From DATBAT01 sp036271375 (lineage in GTDB: Bacteria > Acidobacteriota > Terriglobia > Terriglobales > Acidobacteriaceae): a stretch of 25,224 bases of DNA. The notes under the pieces were generated by a model. The model was not told the origin of the DNA, searched no databases, and saw only the letters and a list, made by a program, of their open reading frames with translations. The stretch lies in assembly GCA_036271375.1 (NCBI GenBank), contig DATBAT010000273.1, positions 1 through 25,224 of the forward strand, read 5' to 3'. Positions 1 through 7,499 of this stretch are shown one piece after another. Numbering within the stretch: the stretch's first letter is position 1; the number at the start of each line of letters is the position of its first letter. A program made the position numbers and the translations under genes.

Positions 1-99
1 CTTCCGATAGGCAGGGAGATGAGCATCGCGCACAATCCCGCCGGCGCCGATGACAACAATGGGAAACTTAGCGGATTTCGAATCGGCAAATTGTGCCAT
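1..99 (-). CDS. Gfo/Idh/MocA-family oxidoreductase, N-terminal fragment (runs off the left edge)
   Basis: Only the first 33 codons are in the window. Reading the minus strand from an ATG at 99 gives a short polar leader followed by a beta strand and dinucleotide-binding loop, PIVVIGAGGIVRDAHLPAYR. The GxGGI...HLPAY pattern is typical of the N-terminal Rossmann fold of Gfo/Idh/MocA NAD(P)-dependent sugar and inositol dehydrogenases. An in-frame GTG two codons upstream (103-105) is an alternative start. The gene is divergent from the solute-binding/CoA-transferase operon and shares its 77-nt promoter region, so a sugar-related role is plausible, but the substrate cannot be read from this fragment. 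Confidence 0.75.
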   Translation of the reverse strand, partial: MAQFADSKSAKFPIVVIGAGGIVRDAHLPAYRK

Positions 100-127
100 T
101 GACACTTTCAAATTGGCGATGACATGA

Positions 128-145
128 TGTTTCACTGACGAAACA
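128..145. promoter_or_regulatory. Candidate operator: 6-6-6 inverted repeat in the divergent promoter region
   Basis: TGTTTC-ACTGAC-GAAACA is a perfect 6-bp inverted repeat with a 6-nt centre, flanked on both sides by CATG (123-126 and 146-149). It lies in the only non-coding gap between the divergent Gfo/Idh/MocA gene (start 99) and the first operon gene (start 177), where a shared regulator would bind. No regulator gene is visible in this locus. No convincing -35/-10 pair was found in the gap, so the operator role is inferred from symmetry and position alone. Confidence 0.4.
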
Positions 146-176
146 CATGTTTACCATTGCGCACGACTACCTGTAA

Positions 177-1316
177 ATGACGATCTTACTGAAAGGGATC
201 ACATGGGGCCACAGCCGCGGATACCTACCCATGGCTGCGACGGCCCAGCGTTTCCACGAGACCCATCCCGAAGTCCGCGTGGAGTGGCGTATTCGTTCTC
301 TGCAGGAGTTCGCAGACTTCTCCATCGTCGATCTCGCTCAAAAATATGACCTGCTTGTCATAGACCATCCCTTTTCGGGGCATGCCGCCGAGGGCGGGAT
401 TCTTGCCCCCATCGACGAATTGCTTGGCGCAGAGTTCCTCGCGGACCAGGCAGCAAATTCCGTAGGTGCGTCGCACGCAAGCTATTTTTATGGCGGACAT
501 CAATGGGCACTCGCAATCGACACTGCAACTCCCATCAGCGGTTGGAGACCCGATCTGCTGAAGGAAGAGCCGCCAACAACCTGGGAGGAGTTATTGGCGC
601 TAGCCAAGCGTGGCATGGTAACAGTGCCGGGGATTCCCATCGACAGCCTTATGCACTTTTATATGTTTTGCATTGCCTCAGGAGCGCCCCCATTTACCAA
701 CGACGACGTTGTGATTGAAGAAGAGATCGGGGTTCGCGCGTTGGAGATGCAGCATCAACTCATGCGGCTCTGCGATCTCAAATGCCTTTCGATGAACCCG
801 ATCGCGGTTTGGGAGCAGCTTGCGGCAGGCCACCAAGCGGCCTATTGCCCGTTCGCCTATGGCTACTCAAATTATTCTCGGGCAGGGTATGCGAAGAATA
901 TTTTGCGCACAGGTGGATTGATCTCCAACTTCCGATCTACTCTTGGGGGCGCCGGGCTTGCCATCGCTGCAGGGTGCAAGCACAAAGAGATCGCCGCTGA
1001 ATACGTTCAATATGTAGCCGGCGCGAAATGCCAAGCCACTCTATACTTCGATTCCGGTGGACAACCGGGGCACGGCGCCGCGTGGAGAGATACCGAAGTG
1101 AATCGCCGCAGCAACAATTTCTTTGCAAATACTTTGGGTACTCTCGAAGAAGCGTACCTGCGCCCTCGTTTTCACGGGTATCTCGATTTCCAGGATCACG
1201 CGGGGCCGTTGGTTCATCGTTATTTGAGCGGCGGTAGTTCTGCCAAAGCGACGATAAGCGCCCTGAATCAACTGCTGCGTAGCAGCCAAAGAAAGAGCAA
1301 AGAACATCGTGGATAA
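177..1316 (+). CDS. Solute-binding-protein-fold protein (SBP family 1-like) lacking a signal peptide
   Basis: The 379-aa protein resembles sugar ABC transporter periplasmic binding proteins. It begins with LKGITWGHSRGY, continues with a 'YDLLVIDHP' strand near residues 57-65, and has the Trp/Tyr-rich centre and late 'GGLISNF...GGAGLAIAAGCKHKEIAAEYVQYV' segment (about 245-285) typical of the fold. It has no signal peptide or lipobox. The start is well fixed because the codon immediately before the ATG is an in-frame TAA (174-176), so a leader cannot be added upstream. It overlaps the following CoA-transferase gene by 8 nt, so the two are co-translated. No ABC permease or ATPase is visible nearby. 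The protein may therefore stay in the cytoplasm as a sensor, ligand carrier or enzyme partner; that is inference. No clear Shine-Dalgarno precedes the start. Confidence 0.75.
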   Translation: MTILLKGITWGHSRGYLPMAATAQRFHETHPEVRVEWRIRSLQEFADFSIVDLAQKYDLLVIDHPFSGHAAEGGILAPIDELLGAEFLADQAANSVGASHASYFYGGHQWALAIDTATPISGWRPDLLKEEPPTTWEELLALAKRGMVTVPGIPIDSLMHFYMFCIASGAPPFTNDDVVIEEEIGVRALEMQHQLMRLCDLKCLSMNPIAVWEQLAAGHQAAYCPFAYGYSNYSRAGYAKNILRTGGLISNFRSTLGGAGLAIAAGCKHKEIAAEYVQYVAGAKCQATLYFDSGGQPGHGAAWRDTEVNRRSNNFFANTLGTLEEAYLRPRFHGYLDFQDHAGPLVHRYLSGGSSAKATISALNQLLRSSQRKSKEHRG

Positions 1317-2454
1317 ACCGCTCGACGGCCTGCTGGTGGTGGACTTCAGTCAATTCCTTTCCGGTCCGTCCGCGACCCTGCGGATGGCGGACCTCGGCGC
1401 TCGTGTAATCAAGATTGAACGGCCGGACGGTGGCGACCTCGGCCGCCAGCTCTACATTTCCAACCTCGAATTGGATGGCGACAGCACACTCTTCCATTCC
1501 ATCAATCGCAACAAGGAGAGTTTCGCCGCCGATCTGAAAAAGGAAGAAGACCGCCGTCAGGTTCGAGAACTACTCAAGCGCGCTGACGTGATGGTGCAGA
1601 ACTTTCGCCCCGGCGTCATTGAGAAACTCGGCTTGGATTACGAATCCGTGAAAGAAATCAATCCGCGAATCGTTTACGGCGAGGTCACCGGATACGGACA
1701 GAAGGGCCCCTGGCGCAACAAGCCGGGACAAGACTTGCTCGTGCAATCACTCTCAGGGTTGCCCTGGCTCAACGGCGATGCTGACCAGCCTCCCGTTCCC
1801 TTTGGACTCGCGGTGGTCGATTTGTTCGCCGGCGCTCATCTGGTGCAGGGAATTCTGGCTGCGCTGATCCGACGCGGTATTCGCGGCGTCGGCGGTAAGG
1901 TGGAAGTGAGCTTGATGGAATCCATCCTCGACGCTCAGTTCGAAGTGTTCACCACTTATCTGAACAACGGGCACCAGTTGCCACAGCGTTCAAGCGTGAA
2001 CAACGCTCACGCATTTCTCGGCGCACCTTACGGCATCTACACGACGTCGAATGGGTTCATCGCGCTGGCCATGGGCTCACTCAGCCGGCTGGGCGAACTT
2101 CTAGGTTCCAGTGACCTTCTTAGCTTCGGCGACAAGGACATCTTTGAACATCGTGAGCGGATTAAGCAGATTCTCTCCGAGTTCCTGAAACAGCAGCCGA
2201 CCGAACATTGGCTGGCTATCCTCGAACCGGCAGACATTTGGTGCTCCGACGTTTTCGACTGGGACCGGCTATTTGCCCACGACGGCTTCAAGGCGCTGGA
2301 AATGGTGCAGAGAGTCACCCGCCGAGACGGGGTGGAACTCGACACCACCCGCTGCCCAATTCGCCTGGATGGAAACATTCTCACCAACAGTAAGGGTGCA
2401 CCCAGGCTGGGGGCCAACACCGAAAAGATCAGAAAAGAATTCTCGCTGACTTAA
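1309..2454 (+). CDS. CaiB/BaiF (family III) CoA-transferase
   Basis: The 381-aa protein starts at a GTG overlapping the previous gene's end. It shows family III CoA-transferase hallmarks: the N-terminal 'LLVVDFSQFLSGPSATLRMADLGARVIKIE' segment, 'NRNKESFAADLK', 'ADVMVQNFRPGVIEKLGLDYE', 'YGEVTGYG' and 'PGQDLLVQSLSG'. In that last motif Asp142 aligns with the catalytic aspartate of formyl-CoA transferase (Asp169 there), which forms the acyl-anhydride and aspartyl-CoA thioester intermediates. 'EVSLMESILD' follows. Length fits the family (about 380-430). These enzymes move CoA between carboxylic acids in the cytoplasm. The gene lies between two solute-binding-type genes in a deoxysugar locus, so the acceptor may be a sugar-derived acid, but the substrate cannot be named. 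Confidence 0.9.
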   Translation: MDKPLDGLLVVDFSQFLSGPSATLRMADLGARVIKIERPDGGDLGRQLYISNLELDGDSTLFHSINRNKESFAADLKKEEDRRQVRELLKRADVMVQNFRPGVIEKLGLDYESVKEINPRIVYGEVTGYGQKGPWRNKPGQDLLVQSLSGLPWLNGDADQPPVPFGLAVVDLFAGAHLVQGILAALIRRGIRGVGGKVEVSLMESILDAQFEVFTTYLNNGHQLPQRSSVNNAHAFLGAPYGIYTTSNGFIALAMGSLSRLGELLGSSDLLSFGDKDIFEHRERIKQILSEFLKQQPTEHWLAILEPADIWCSDVFDWDRLFAHDGFKALEMVQRVTRRDGVELDTTRCPIRLDGNILTNSKGAPRLGANTEKIRKEFSLT

Positions 2455-2480
2455 CCGCCGAACCAAACCGGGAGAGCTCA

Positions 2481-3710
2481 TTGGAAAAGAAGCTTCGGAT
2501 CGCAGTGCGAAAGTTCGGACCTTTCGAGTCAGCCATCGTCAAGCAATGGGAAGATTTCGAAAGCGACCGCCACAGTGGGTTCAATATCGAGCCCATTGGT
2601 CTCGACTTAATACCGTTGAGCGAAACTTTATTTGAGCAGGGTGGACTAAAAGACGGAACTTGGGACATCGCATTCCTAAATACCGATTGGGTTGCCGCCG
2701 CTTGCCAGGACAAGCAGCTAACCGATCTCACTGAATTTATCCAGACGAATCCGCCGGAAGACTATCCGCAAGGATGGACGGATTCCATGCTCCGCCTTCA
2801 GCAATCCAACGGCGTTGTTGCCGGACTTCCCTACCATGACGGCCCGGAGTGCCTGATCTATCGCAAGGATCTGTTCGAAGATCCCGATGAACAACGGACC
2901 TACTTCGCCGCTCACGGAGTGCCGCTCAACCCGCCTCGCAGCTGGGACGAGTTTCGACGGGTGGCCCGTTTTTTTCAACGGCCCGCGCAACCGCTTTATG
3001 GCTGCGTCTTTGCCGGATATCCAGACGGGCACAACAGCGTCTACGACTTTCTGCTGCAACTATGGACGCGAGGTGGTTCTCTCCAAAACAAGCAGGGCAA
3101 ATTTCATTTCCAGACGCCGCAGGCAGCAAGCGCGCTCCGTTTCTATCGCGAAATTCTCGCGGATCTCGAAGCCGTCCACCCAAACAGCGAGTCGTTCGAT
3201 AGCGTGCAATGCGGGGAGGCATTCGCCAAGGGCGAAGCTGCGATGTCGGTAAATTGGTTTGGATTTGCGGCGGTCGCCGAGGCCTCCGATGCGTCAGCGG
3301 TTCGCAGCAAAGTGGATATCGGCCAAGTTCCGTGCCAGCCGCCACACCAATCGGCGTCGCTGAATGTTTACTGGATGCTCTCGCTTGCCGCAGGAAGCAA
3401 ATATCCCGAACTGAGCTACGAATTCATGCGGCATTGTGCGAGCAAGCGCATGGACAAACTGCTCACGCTCGAAGGCGGAATTGGCTGCCGGCGATCTACC
3501 TGGGGCGATCCCGAGATCAACCGGCGCATCCCTTTCTACCGTCACCTGGAAACACTTCATGCCAACGCGAGGGAGATCCCTTCCCTCACTTCGTGGCCTA
3601 AGATTAACCAGATTATCGACGACATGGTGCGAGAAACTCGTTCCGGAGGTCGCGACGTGGAAGATTTATTGCGACAAGCAGATGAACGAGTGGCGGCGGT
3701 GCAGCCATGA
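2481..3710 (+). CDS. Second solute-binding-protein-fold protein without signal peptide
   Basis: This 409-aa protein is predicted from a TTG start preceded by a good ribosome site (GGGAG about 2470-2474). It looks like a family 1 extracellular sugar-binding protein: 'LRIAVRKFGPFESAIVKQWEDFE' at the N-terminus, 'GTWDIAFLNTDWVAAA' near 59-74, 'GLPYHDGPECLIYRKDLFEDP' near 115-135, 'PPRSWDEFRRVARFF' and 'GEAFAKGEAAMSVNWFGFAAVAE'. The N-terminus is charged (MEKKLR) with no hydrophobic leader, and the in-frame sequence just upstream (checked back to about 2421) encodes none either. It is divergent in sequence from the first solute-binding-type gene. Its stop overlaps the RhaT start as ATGA. With no ABC permease or ATPase in sight, it is an orphan binding protein, probably cytoplasmic. 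Confidence 0.75.
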   Translation: MEKKLRIAVRKFGPFESAIVKQWEDFESDRHSGFNIEPIGLDLIPLSETLFEQGGLKDGTWDIAFLNTDWVAAACQDKQLTDLTEFIQTNPPEDYPQGWTDSMLRLQQSNGVVAGLPYHDGPECLIYRKDLFEDPDEQRTYFAAHGVPLNPPRSWDEFRRVARFFQRPAQPLYGCVFAGYPDGHNSVYDFLLQLWTRGGSLQNKQGKFHFQTPQAASALRFYREILADLEAVHPNSESFDSVQCGEAFAKGEAAMSVNWFGFAAVAEASDASAVRSKVDIGQVPCQPPHQSASLNVYWMLSLAAGSKYPELSYEFMRHCASKRMDKLLTLEGGIGCRRSTWGDPEINRRIPFYRHLETLHANAREIPSLTSWPKINQIIDDMVRETRSGGRDVEDLLRQADERVAAVQP

Positions 3711-4729
3711 CGCCGGAATTGTGGCTGGCAGTTGGCGGAGTGATCCTGGCTGGTTTGCTGCAAGGTATGTTTGCCGTGCCCATGAAGTACGCTCCGAAAT
3801 GGAGCTACGAAAATACCTGGCTTGCTTTCTGTATTTCAGGAATGGTTGTACTGCCCTGGATGCTCACGACGATTACGGTGCCGCACGTGGGTCAGGTTTA
3901 CTCCTCCACTTCGGCGAAGACTTTATTTAGTATTGCCGGATTCGGAGTATGTTGGGGAATCGGCGCGACGTTAACCGGCATCGGTCTCTCCATGCTGGGC
4001 ATCGGTTTGGGGATGGCGATCATTCTCGGACTCTGCGCCTCCGTCGGCTCGCTAATCCCGCTTCTGGTTCTGACGCCACAACAAATCCACACTCCGCAGG
4101 GACACACCTACCTGATCGGAACGGCAATCATGCTGTTGGGAATTGCCGTAAGCGCGCGTGCGGGGATACTGCGCGATGCGGCCCGAAATAAGGTACGCGA
4201 AGGTTCGGCCCCAACGTCTTTCTGGGCGGGGTTTATTGTTTGCTGTCTCTCTGGCTTGCTTTCTTCCGCCCTGAATTTTTCCTATGCTTTCGGCAGCGAA
4301 GCAGTGCAACGCGCACGCGAATCCGGCACGAGCAGCCTCTGGGCAACAGGTGTGGTCACTGCCCTCGCCGTCACCGGCGGCTTCGCCGCAAACCTTCTCT
4401 ACTGCAGCTACCTGCTGCGCAAAAACCGAAGCGTGCACAAGTTCACCGGCGAAGGTGCAGCAAGAGGATGGCTTCTCGGCGGCTTGATGGGATTCTTCTG
4501 GTTCGGCGGCCAGGCTCTCTATGGCCTCGGAATTTCGCACATGGGGAGTCTGGGCGTTGTCATCGGATGGCCGCTGCTTATGGGGATGATCATCCTCACA
4601 AGCAACGCGGCCGGCGTCGTTACCGGAGAGTGGGCTGGAGTTTCAATCGCGAGCAAGCGCTTCCTTGCCGCCGGCATGGTAATTATTTTGATCGCTCTGG
4701 GAGTACTGGCCGTCGCGCAAAGAGCCTAG
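3707..4729 (+). CDS. rhaT-like: RhaT-like L-rhamnose (6-deoxysugar)/proton symporter
   Basis: The 340-aa protein has about ten hydrophobic segments spread over its whole length, as in RhaT of the drug/metabolite transporter superfamily. Recognisable RhaT features are the start 'GGVILAGLLQGMFAVPMKYAPKWSYENTW', the 'GVCWGIGATLTGIGLSMLGIGLG' segment, 'SGLLSSALNFSYAFG', and the end block 'GGLMGFFWFGGQALYGLGISHMG...GWPLLMGM'. Family members import L-rhamnose with protons across the inner membrane. Here the neighbouring L-fuconate dehydratase, fucosidase and mutarotase suggest that L-fucose or a related 6-deoxysugar is the cargo; this is inference. The ATG overlaps the preceding stop (ATGA), indicating translational coupling. 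The stop lies 2 nt from the stop of the convergent MaoC gene. Confidence 0.88.
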   Translation: MTPELWLAVGGVILAGLLQGMFAVPMKYAPKWSYENTWLAFCISGMVVLPWMLTTITVPHVGQVYSSTSAKTLFSIAGFGVCWGIGATLTGIGLSMLGIGLGMAIILGLCASVGSLIPLLVLTPQQIHTPQGHTYLIGTAIMLLGIAVSARAGILRDAARNKVREGSAPTSFWAGFIVCCLSGLLSSALNFSYAFGSEAVQRARESGTSSLWATGVVTALAVTGGFAANLLYCSYLLRKNRSVHKFTGEGAARGWLLGGLMGFFWFGGQALYGLGISHMGSLGVVIGWPLLMGMIILTSNAAGVVTGEWAGVSIASKRFLAAGMVIILIALGVLAVAQRA

Positions 4730-4731
4730 AT

Positions 4732-5250
4732 TTATTTGCGCTGGATCTGATCCTTGAACGCTGCCGAATTGCGGTACTTCACCGTCTGCAAGTGCTCGCA
4801 ATACAGCACCAATTCTCCTGGCACCTTAAACACTTCATACGCCACTTTCACCATGCCAAGCTCAGCATACTTCGGAAACTTCTCTTTCTGTGTGCGGATG
4901 GTGTAGATCGTGTCTCCAACAAATACCGGCTTGATAAAACGCAGTTTGTCGTAGCCATAAGAAAACGTATTGATATTGTTGTGGGCCATCAAACCCAGAC
5001 CTAGGCTGAAAACCATGGCGCCGGCCACCAAGCGTTTCCCAAAGATTCCCTCTTCCTTGGCAAATATCTCGTCGGCGACGTAAGGATGCATATCCATGAC
5101 CAGCGCGTTGAAGGCCATGCTCTCGCCTTCGGAGATCGTGCGGCGAATCGAGCGGTCTCGCTTGCCTACTTCGAAATCCTCGTAGAGCCAGGTCTCCGCA
5201 TTCCAGATCGGAATCTCTTTGTGATCGAGGTTTGGCTTCGATGGGTCCAC
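4732..5250 (-). CDS. MaoC-like hotdog-fold (acyl-CoA dehydratase-type) protein with altered catalytic motif
   Basis: The 172-aa protein starts at a GTG with an AAAGGA ribosome site, 21 nt after the fuconate dehydratase stop. Its MaoC features are 'YEDFEVGKR' (23-31), 'TISEGESMAFNALVMDMHP' (38-56), 'FGKRLVAGAMVFSLGLGL' and 'KPVFVGDTIYT'. MaoC hydratases carry GDxNPxH, with catalytic Asp and His. Here the corresponding stretch reads M-D53-M-H55-P56-Y-V58: the Asp is kept, the Asn is replaced by His, and the usual His position is Val. It may use the shifted His, have a different activity, or be non-catalytic. As last gene of the SDR-FucD-MaoC operon facing a CoA-transferase operon, it would act on a CoA thioester, probably in the cytoplasm. 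Substrate unknown. Confidence 0.85.
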   Translation of the reverse strand: MDPSKPNLDHKEIPIWNAETWLYEDFEVGKRDRSIRRTISEGESMAFNALVMDMHPYVADEIFAKEEGIFGKRLVAGAMVFSLGLGLMAHNNINTFSYGYDKLRFIKPVFVGDTIYTIRTQKEKFPKYAELGMVKVAYEVFKVPGELVLYCEHLQTVKYRNSAAFKDQIQRK

Positions 5251-5271
5251 GATAAATCCTTTCGCTGAAAG

Positions 5272-6540
5272 CTAAACAGGAGTGGCGATCTTTGGTTCAC
5301 CCGCGGTGACCTTAAGATCGCACGAGGCGCCGGGCTCCTGCGGAGTTTCATAGTACCCATTCTTGACGCTCGCGGGGAACACGAAGTGGCTGCGAAGGTG
5401 GGGAATGTGCTCCAGAAAAAGAGCGTCGTGGCCGAGCGCAATATGATTGAACAAGACCAAGTGCTGATGTAACTGTCCCATATCGCCGACATGTGGCACG
5501 ACGGGAAATCCCATTTTCTTCGCCAGAAAGCTGACCGTTAGAAATTCGCTGACGCCCGCAAGCCGCGTGCAATCAGCCTGGACATAATGCAGCGCGCCGG
5601 CCTGCATGAAGTTTTTGAACACGACCCTATTTGGAATGTGCTCCCCCGCGGCCAGCTTGGTGGGAGCAATTTCCTTCGCTAACACTACATGCGCGCGAAT
5701 GTCATCAGGGTGAGTGGGCTCCTCGATCCACATGGGCGCGAAATTCCCCAGCGCCCGGCACATGCGAATCGCGGCGGGAAGGTCCCAGCGCTGGTTGGCA
5801 TCAAACATCAGGTCTGCAGCGCCACCAATCGCCGTGCGCAACATTTCAGCGCGGCGCAAATCGCGGCTTTCGTCCGCCGATCCAACCTTCAGCTTGAAAG
5901 CCCGGAATCCGTTTTCGATAGCCTGCGCGGTAAGTTCTTTGACCTTGTCATCCCCGTAAGCCATCCAGCCCACCGATGTGTCGTAGCCTGGATAGCCGGA
6001 TTTCAGAACACCCATTCGCGCATTGCGACCGCCGCTGGCATCCCGCAACAATCCTAAGGCGTCTTCCTGACCAAGGACATCCTCGAGATAACTGAGATCC
6101 AAAAGACGAACCACTTGCTCCGGACTGAGATCGAGCAGCAATTTCCATAGCGGCACACCCCGGCTCTTCGCCCAGAGATCGAAGCAAGCATTCGTTATCG
6201 ACGAGAGCGCCAAATGTACAACGCCTTTGTGCGGCCCCAGCCAGCGTAGCGACGGATCATCAGAAAGTTTTCTCGAGATGGCACCAAAATCAGCCATCAG
6301 CTCTTCGATCGGCATGCCCACCAGCGGGCGTGCCAACATTTCGATGGCTTCGCAAATCAGCCGATTCCCCTCGCCAAGCGTTAGCGTGATTCCGGTTCCA
6401 CCTATTCCATGCTGGCTGGTGAGCAGCGTTACGCCGAGAGAGTATTCAGAATTAGTGTGGACGGAATCGGTGCCCGCGCCCGGCGGAAGAGGAAAGCGCG
6501 CGTCGTAGGATGACACCGATTCGATGAAATATTCGGGCAT
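5272..6540 (-). CDS. fucD: L-fuconate dehydratase (enolase superfamily)
   Basis: With the start at the ATG at 6540, one nucleotide after the SDR stop (an AGGCGG precedes it), the protein has 422 aa. It reads closely on the characterised Xanthomonas FucD. 'LRWLGPHKGVVHLALSSITNACFDLWAKSRGVPLWK' is in the capping region. In the barrel are 'FKLKVG' with Lys216/Lys218, 'DANQRW' with Asp247, 'IEEPT' with Glu273/274, 'AGEH' with Glu300 and 'PHVG' with His350; these fall within one or two positions of the Xanthomonas residues (K220, D248, E274, E301, H351). All Mg-binding and acid/base residues are present. The enzyme dehydrates L-fuconate to 2-keto-3-deoxy-L-fuconate in the cytoplasm. An upstream in-frame ATG at 6570 would overlap the SDR and is less likely. 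Confidence 0.9.
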   Translation of the reverse strand: MPEYFIESVSSYDARFPLPPGAGTDSVHTNSEYSLGVTLLTSQHGIGGTGITLTLGEGNRLICEAIEMLARPLVGMPIEELMADFGAISRKLSDDPSLRWLGPHKGVVHLALSSITNACFDLWAKSRGVPLWKLLLDLSPEQVVRLLDLSYLEDVLGQEDALGLLRDASGGRNARMGVLKSGYPGYDTSVGWMAYGDDKVKELTAQAIENGFRAFKLKVGSADESRDLRRAEMLRTAIGGAADLMFDANQRWDLPAAIRMCRALGNFAPMWIEEPTHPDDIRAHVVLAKEIAPTKLAAGEHIPNRVVFKNFMQAGALHYVQADCTRLAGVSEFLTVSFLAKKMGFPVVPHVGDMGQLHQHLVLFNHIALGHDALFLEHIPHLRSHFVFPASVKNGYYETPQEPGASCDLKVTAGEPKIATPV

Positions 6541-6541
6541 G

Positions 6542-7309
6542 CTACCGCCTGTATCCCAACTCGGCGCCACCGCTCACCGGAAGGATGCAACCAGTGATGA
6601 ATCTGGCTTTCGAAGAGAGTAAGAATACCGCCGCGTCGGCGATCACATCGCCATGCGGACAAGCCCCCAGCAGATGAATGTCGTCAAGATAGTTGCGAAT
6701 GCTGCCGGGATCAACTTGCTCATCACACCATCGCTCGAGCATCGGGGTCCAAACCCCAGCGGGACAAATCGCGTTCACGCGGATGGCATGGCTGGCGTAG
6801 TCGGCGGCCATCGCCTTGGTCAGCGAGATCATCGCGCCCTTGGTGGCGACGTAGGCCGCGTGGTCTTTCTGGCCAATCAATCCGACCATGCTTGCTGTAT
6901 TCAGAATGCATCCCTTGCTGGCGGAGAGGGCTTCGAACGCGTAACGGGTCGTCCAATATACCGACTTGATGTTGGTGCGTTGCAGTTTGTCCCACTCATC
7001 TTCGGTAGTTTCGTGCAACGGTTTTGAGGGACTGGCAATTCCGGCGTTGTTGTGGACAGCATCAATACGTCCAAATTTCTTCACCACCGTTGTCAATGCA
7101 GCCTGAACTGAACTTCCATCGCCGACATCGGCGAATATTCCTAAACTCGAACTGCTCAGGTCGGCCGCAGTGCGTTCCGCAGCTTCTTTGTTGTTGTCCA
7201 GAATGGCAACCGCCGCGCCTTCGCGGGCATAGGCTAACGCGCATTCGCGCCCGATTCCGTCCCCGCCTCCGGTAACGACGATAACCTTGTTTTCCAGATC
7301 ACCAGCCAT
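6542..7309 (-). CDS. SDR-family dehydrogenase, likely L-fucose 1-dehydrogenase
   Basis: This is a classical short-chain dehydrogenase of 255 aa: cofactor loop TGGGDGIG near residue 14, 'DNN' after the second strand (suggesting an NAD preference), 'NNAG', and the catalytic Ser140, Tyr153 and Lys157 ('SMVGLIGQ...AYVATKG'). The 'YVATKGA', 'VWTP' and C-terminal 'GGAELGY' blocks match my memory of HSD17B14, reported as the mammalian L-fucose dehydrogenase. It is the first gene of the operon SDR-FucD-MaoC and would provide the oxidation before FucD, giving L-fucono-lactone. A 2-keto-3-deoxy-fuconate dehydrogenase is the main alternative, because SDRs also do that later step. No strong ribosome site is seen before the ATG. 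Confidence 0.8.
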   Translation of the reverse strand: MAGDLENKVIVVTGGGDGIGRECALAYAREGAAVAILDNNKEAAERTAADLSSSSLGIFADVGDGSSVQAALTTVVKKFGRIDAVHNNAGIASPSKPLHETTEDEWDKLQRTNIKSVYWTTRYAFEALSASKGCILNTASMVGLIGQKDHAAYVATKGAMISLTKAMAADYASHAIRVNAICPAGVWTPMLERWCDEQVDPGSIRNYLDDIHLLGACPHGDVIADAAVFLLSSKARFITGCILPVSGGAELGYRR

Positions 7310-7499
7310 AGGGCCTGGAATTCTCTGTGTAAGCCAAGGGATTTATTGGGGAGGCTTTTGTTGCCAAGTCGATAGCAATCGCCATAAAATAAGCGCTCAA
7401 ATAGCAGGATCACATACTATATTCGCGGTTTTCTACCGTCAAGTTGAAGTTTGAGCACTCGCACGAGGCCGCGACTAACCGGAAGAGGGATACTTGGAT
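7310..7499. promoter_or_regulatory. Divergent promoter region between the SDR operon and the mutarotase gene
   Basis: This 190-nt gap drives the SDR operon leftwards and the mutarotase gene rightwards. On the minus strand a TTGGCA (7362-7367), 16 nt, then TAAATC (7340-7345) is a plausible but weak promoter. An inverted pair AAGCC (7331-7335) and GGCTT (7353-7357) brackets that -10. On the plus strand only a lone TATATT near 7419-7424 resembles a -10, with no good -35. TAAGCGCTCA at about 7390-7399 is an imperfect palindrome with the GC-centred look of LacI-family operators; related copies lie at the two downstream gene boundaries. A purine-rich GGAAGAGGGA (7481-7490) is the ribosome site for the mutarotase. 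Confidence 0.4.

Noticed and set aside
177..3710. A classical sugar ABC transporter operon.
   Set aside because: There are two binding-protein-like genes, but no ATPase or permease with ABC signatures anywhere in the window, and neither protein has a signal peptide.
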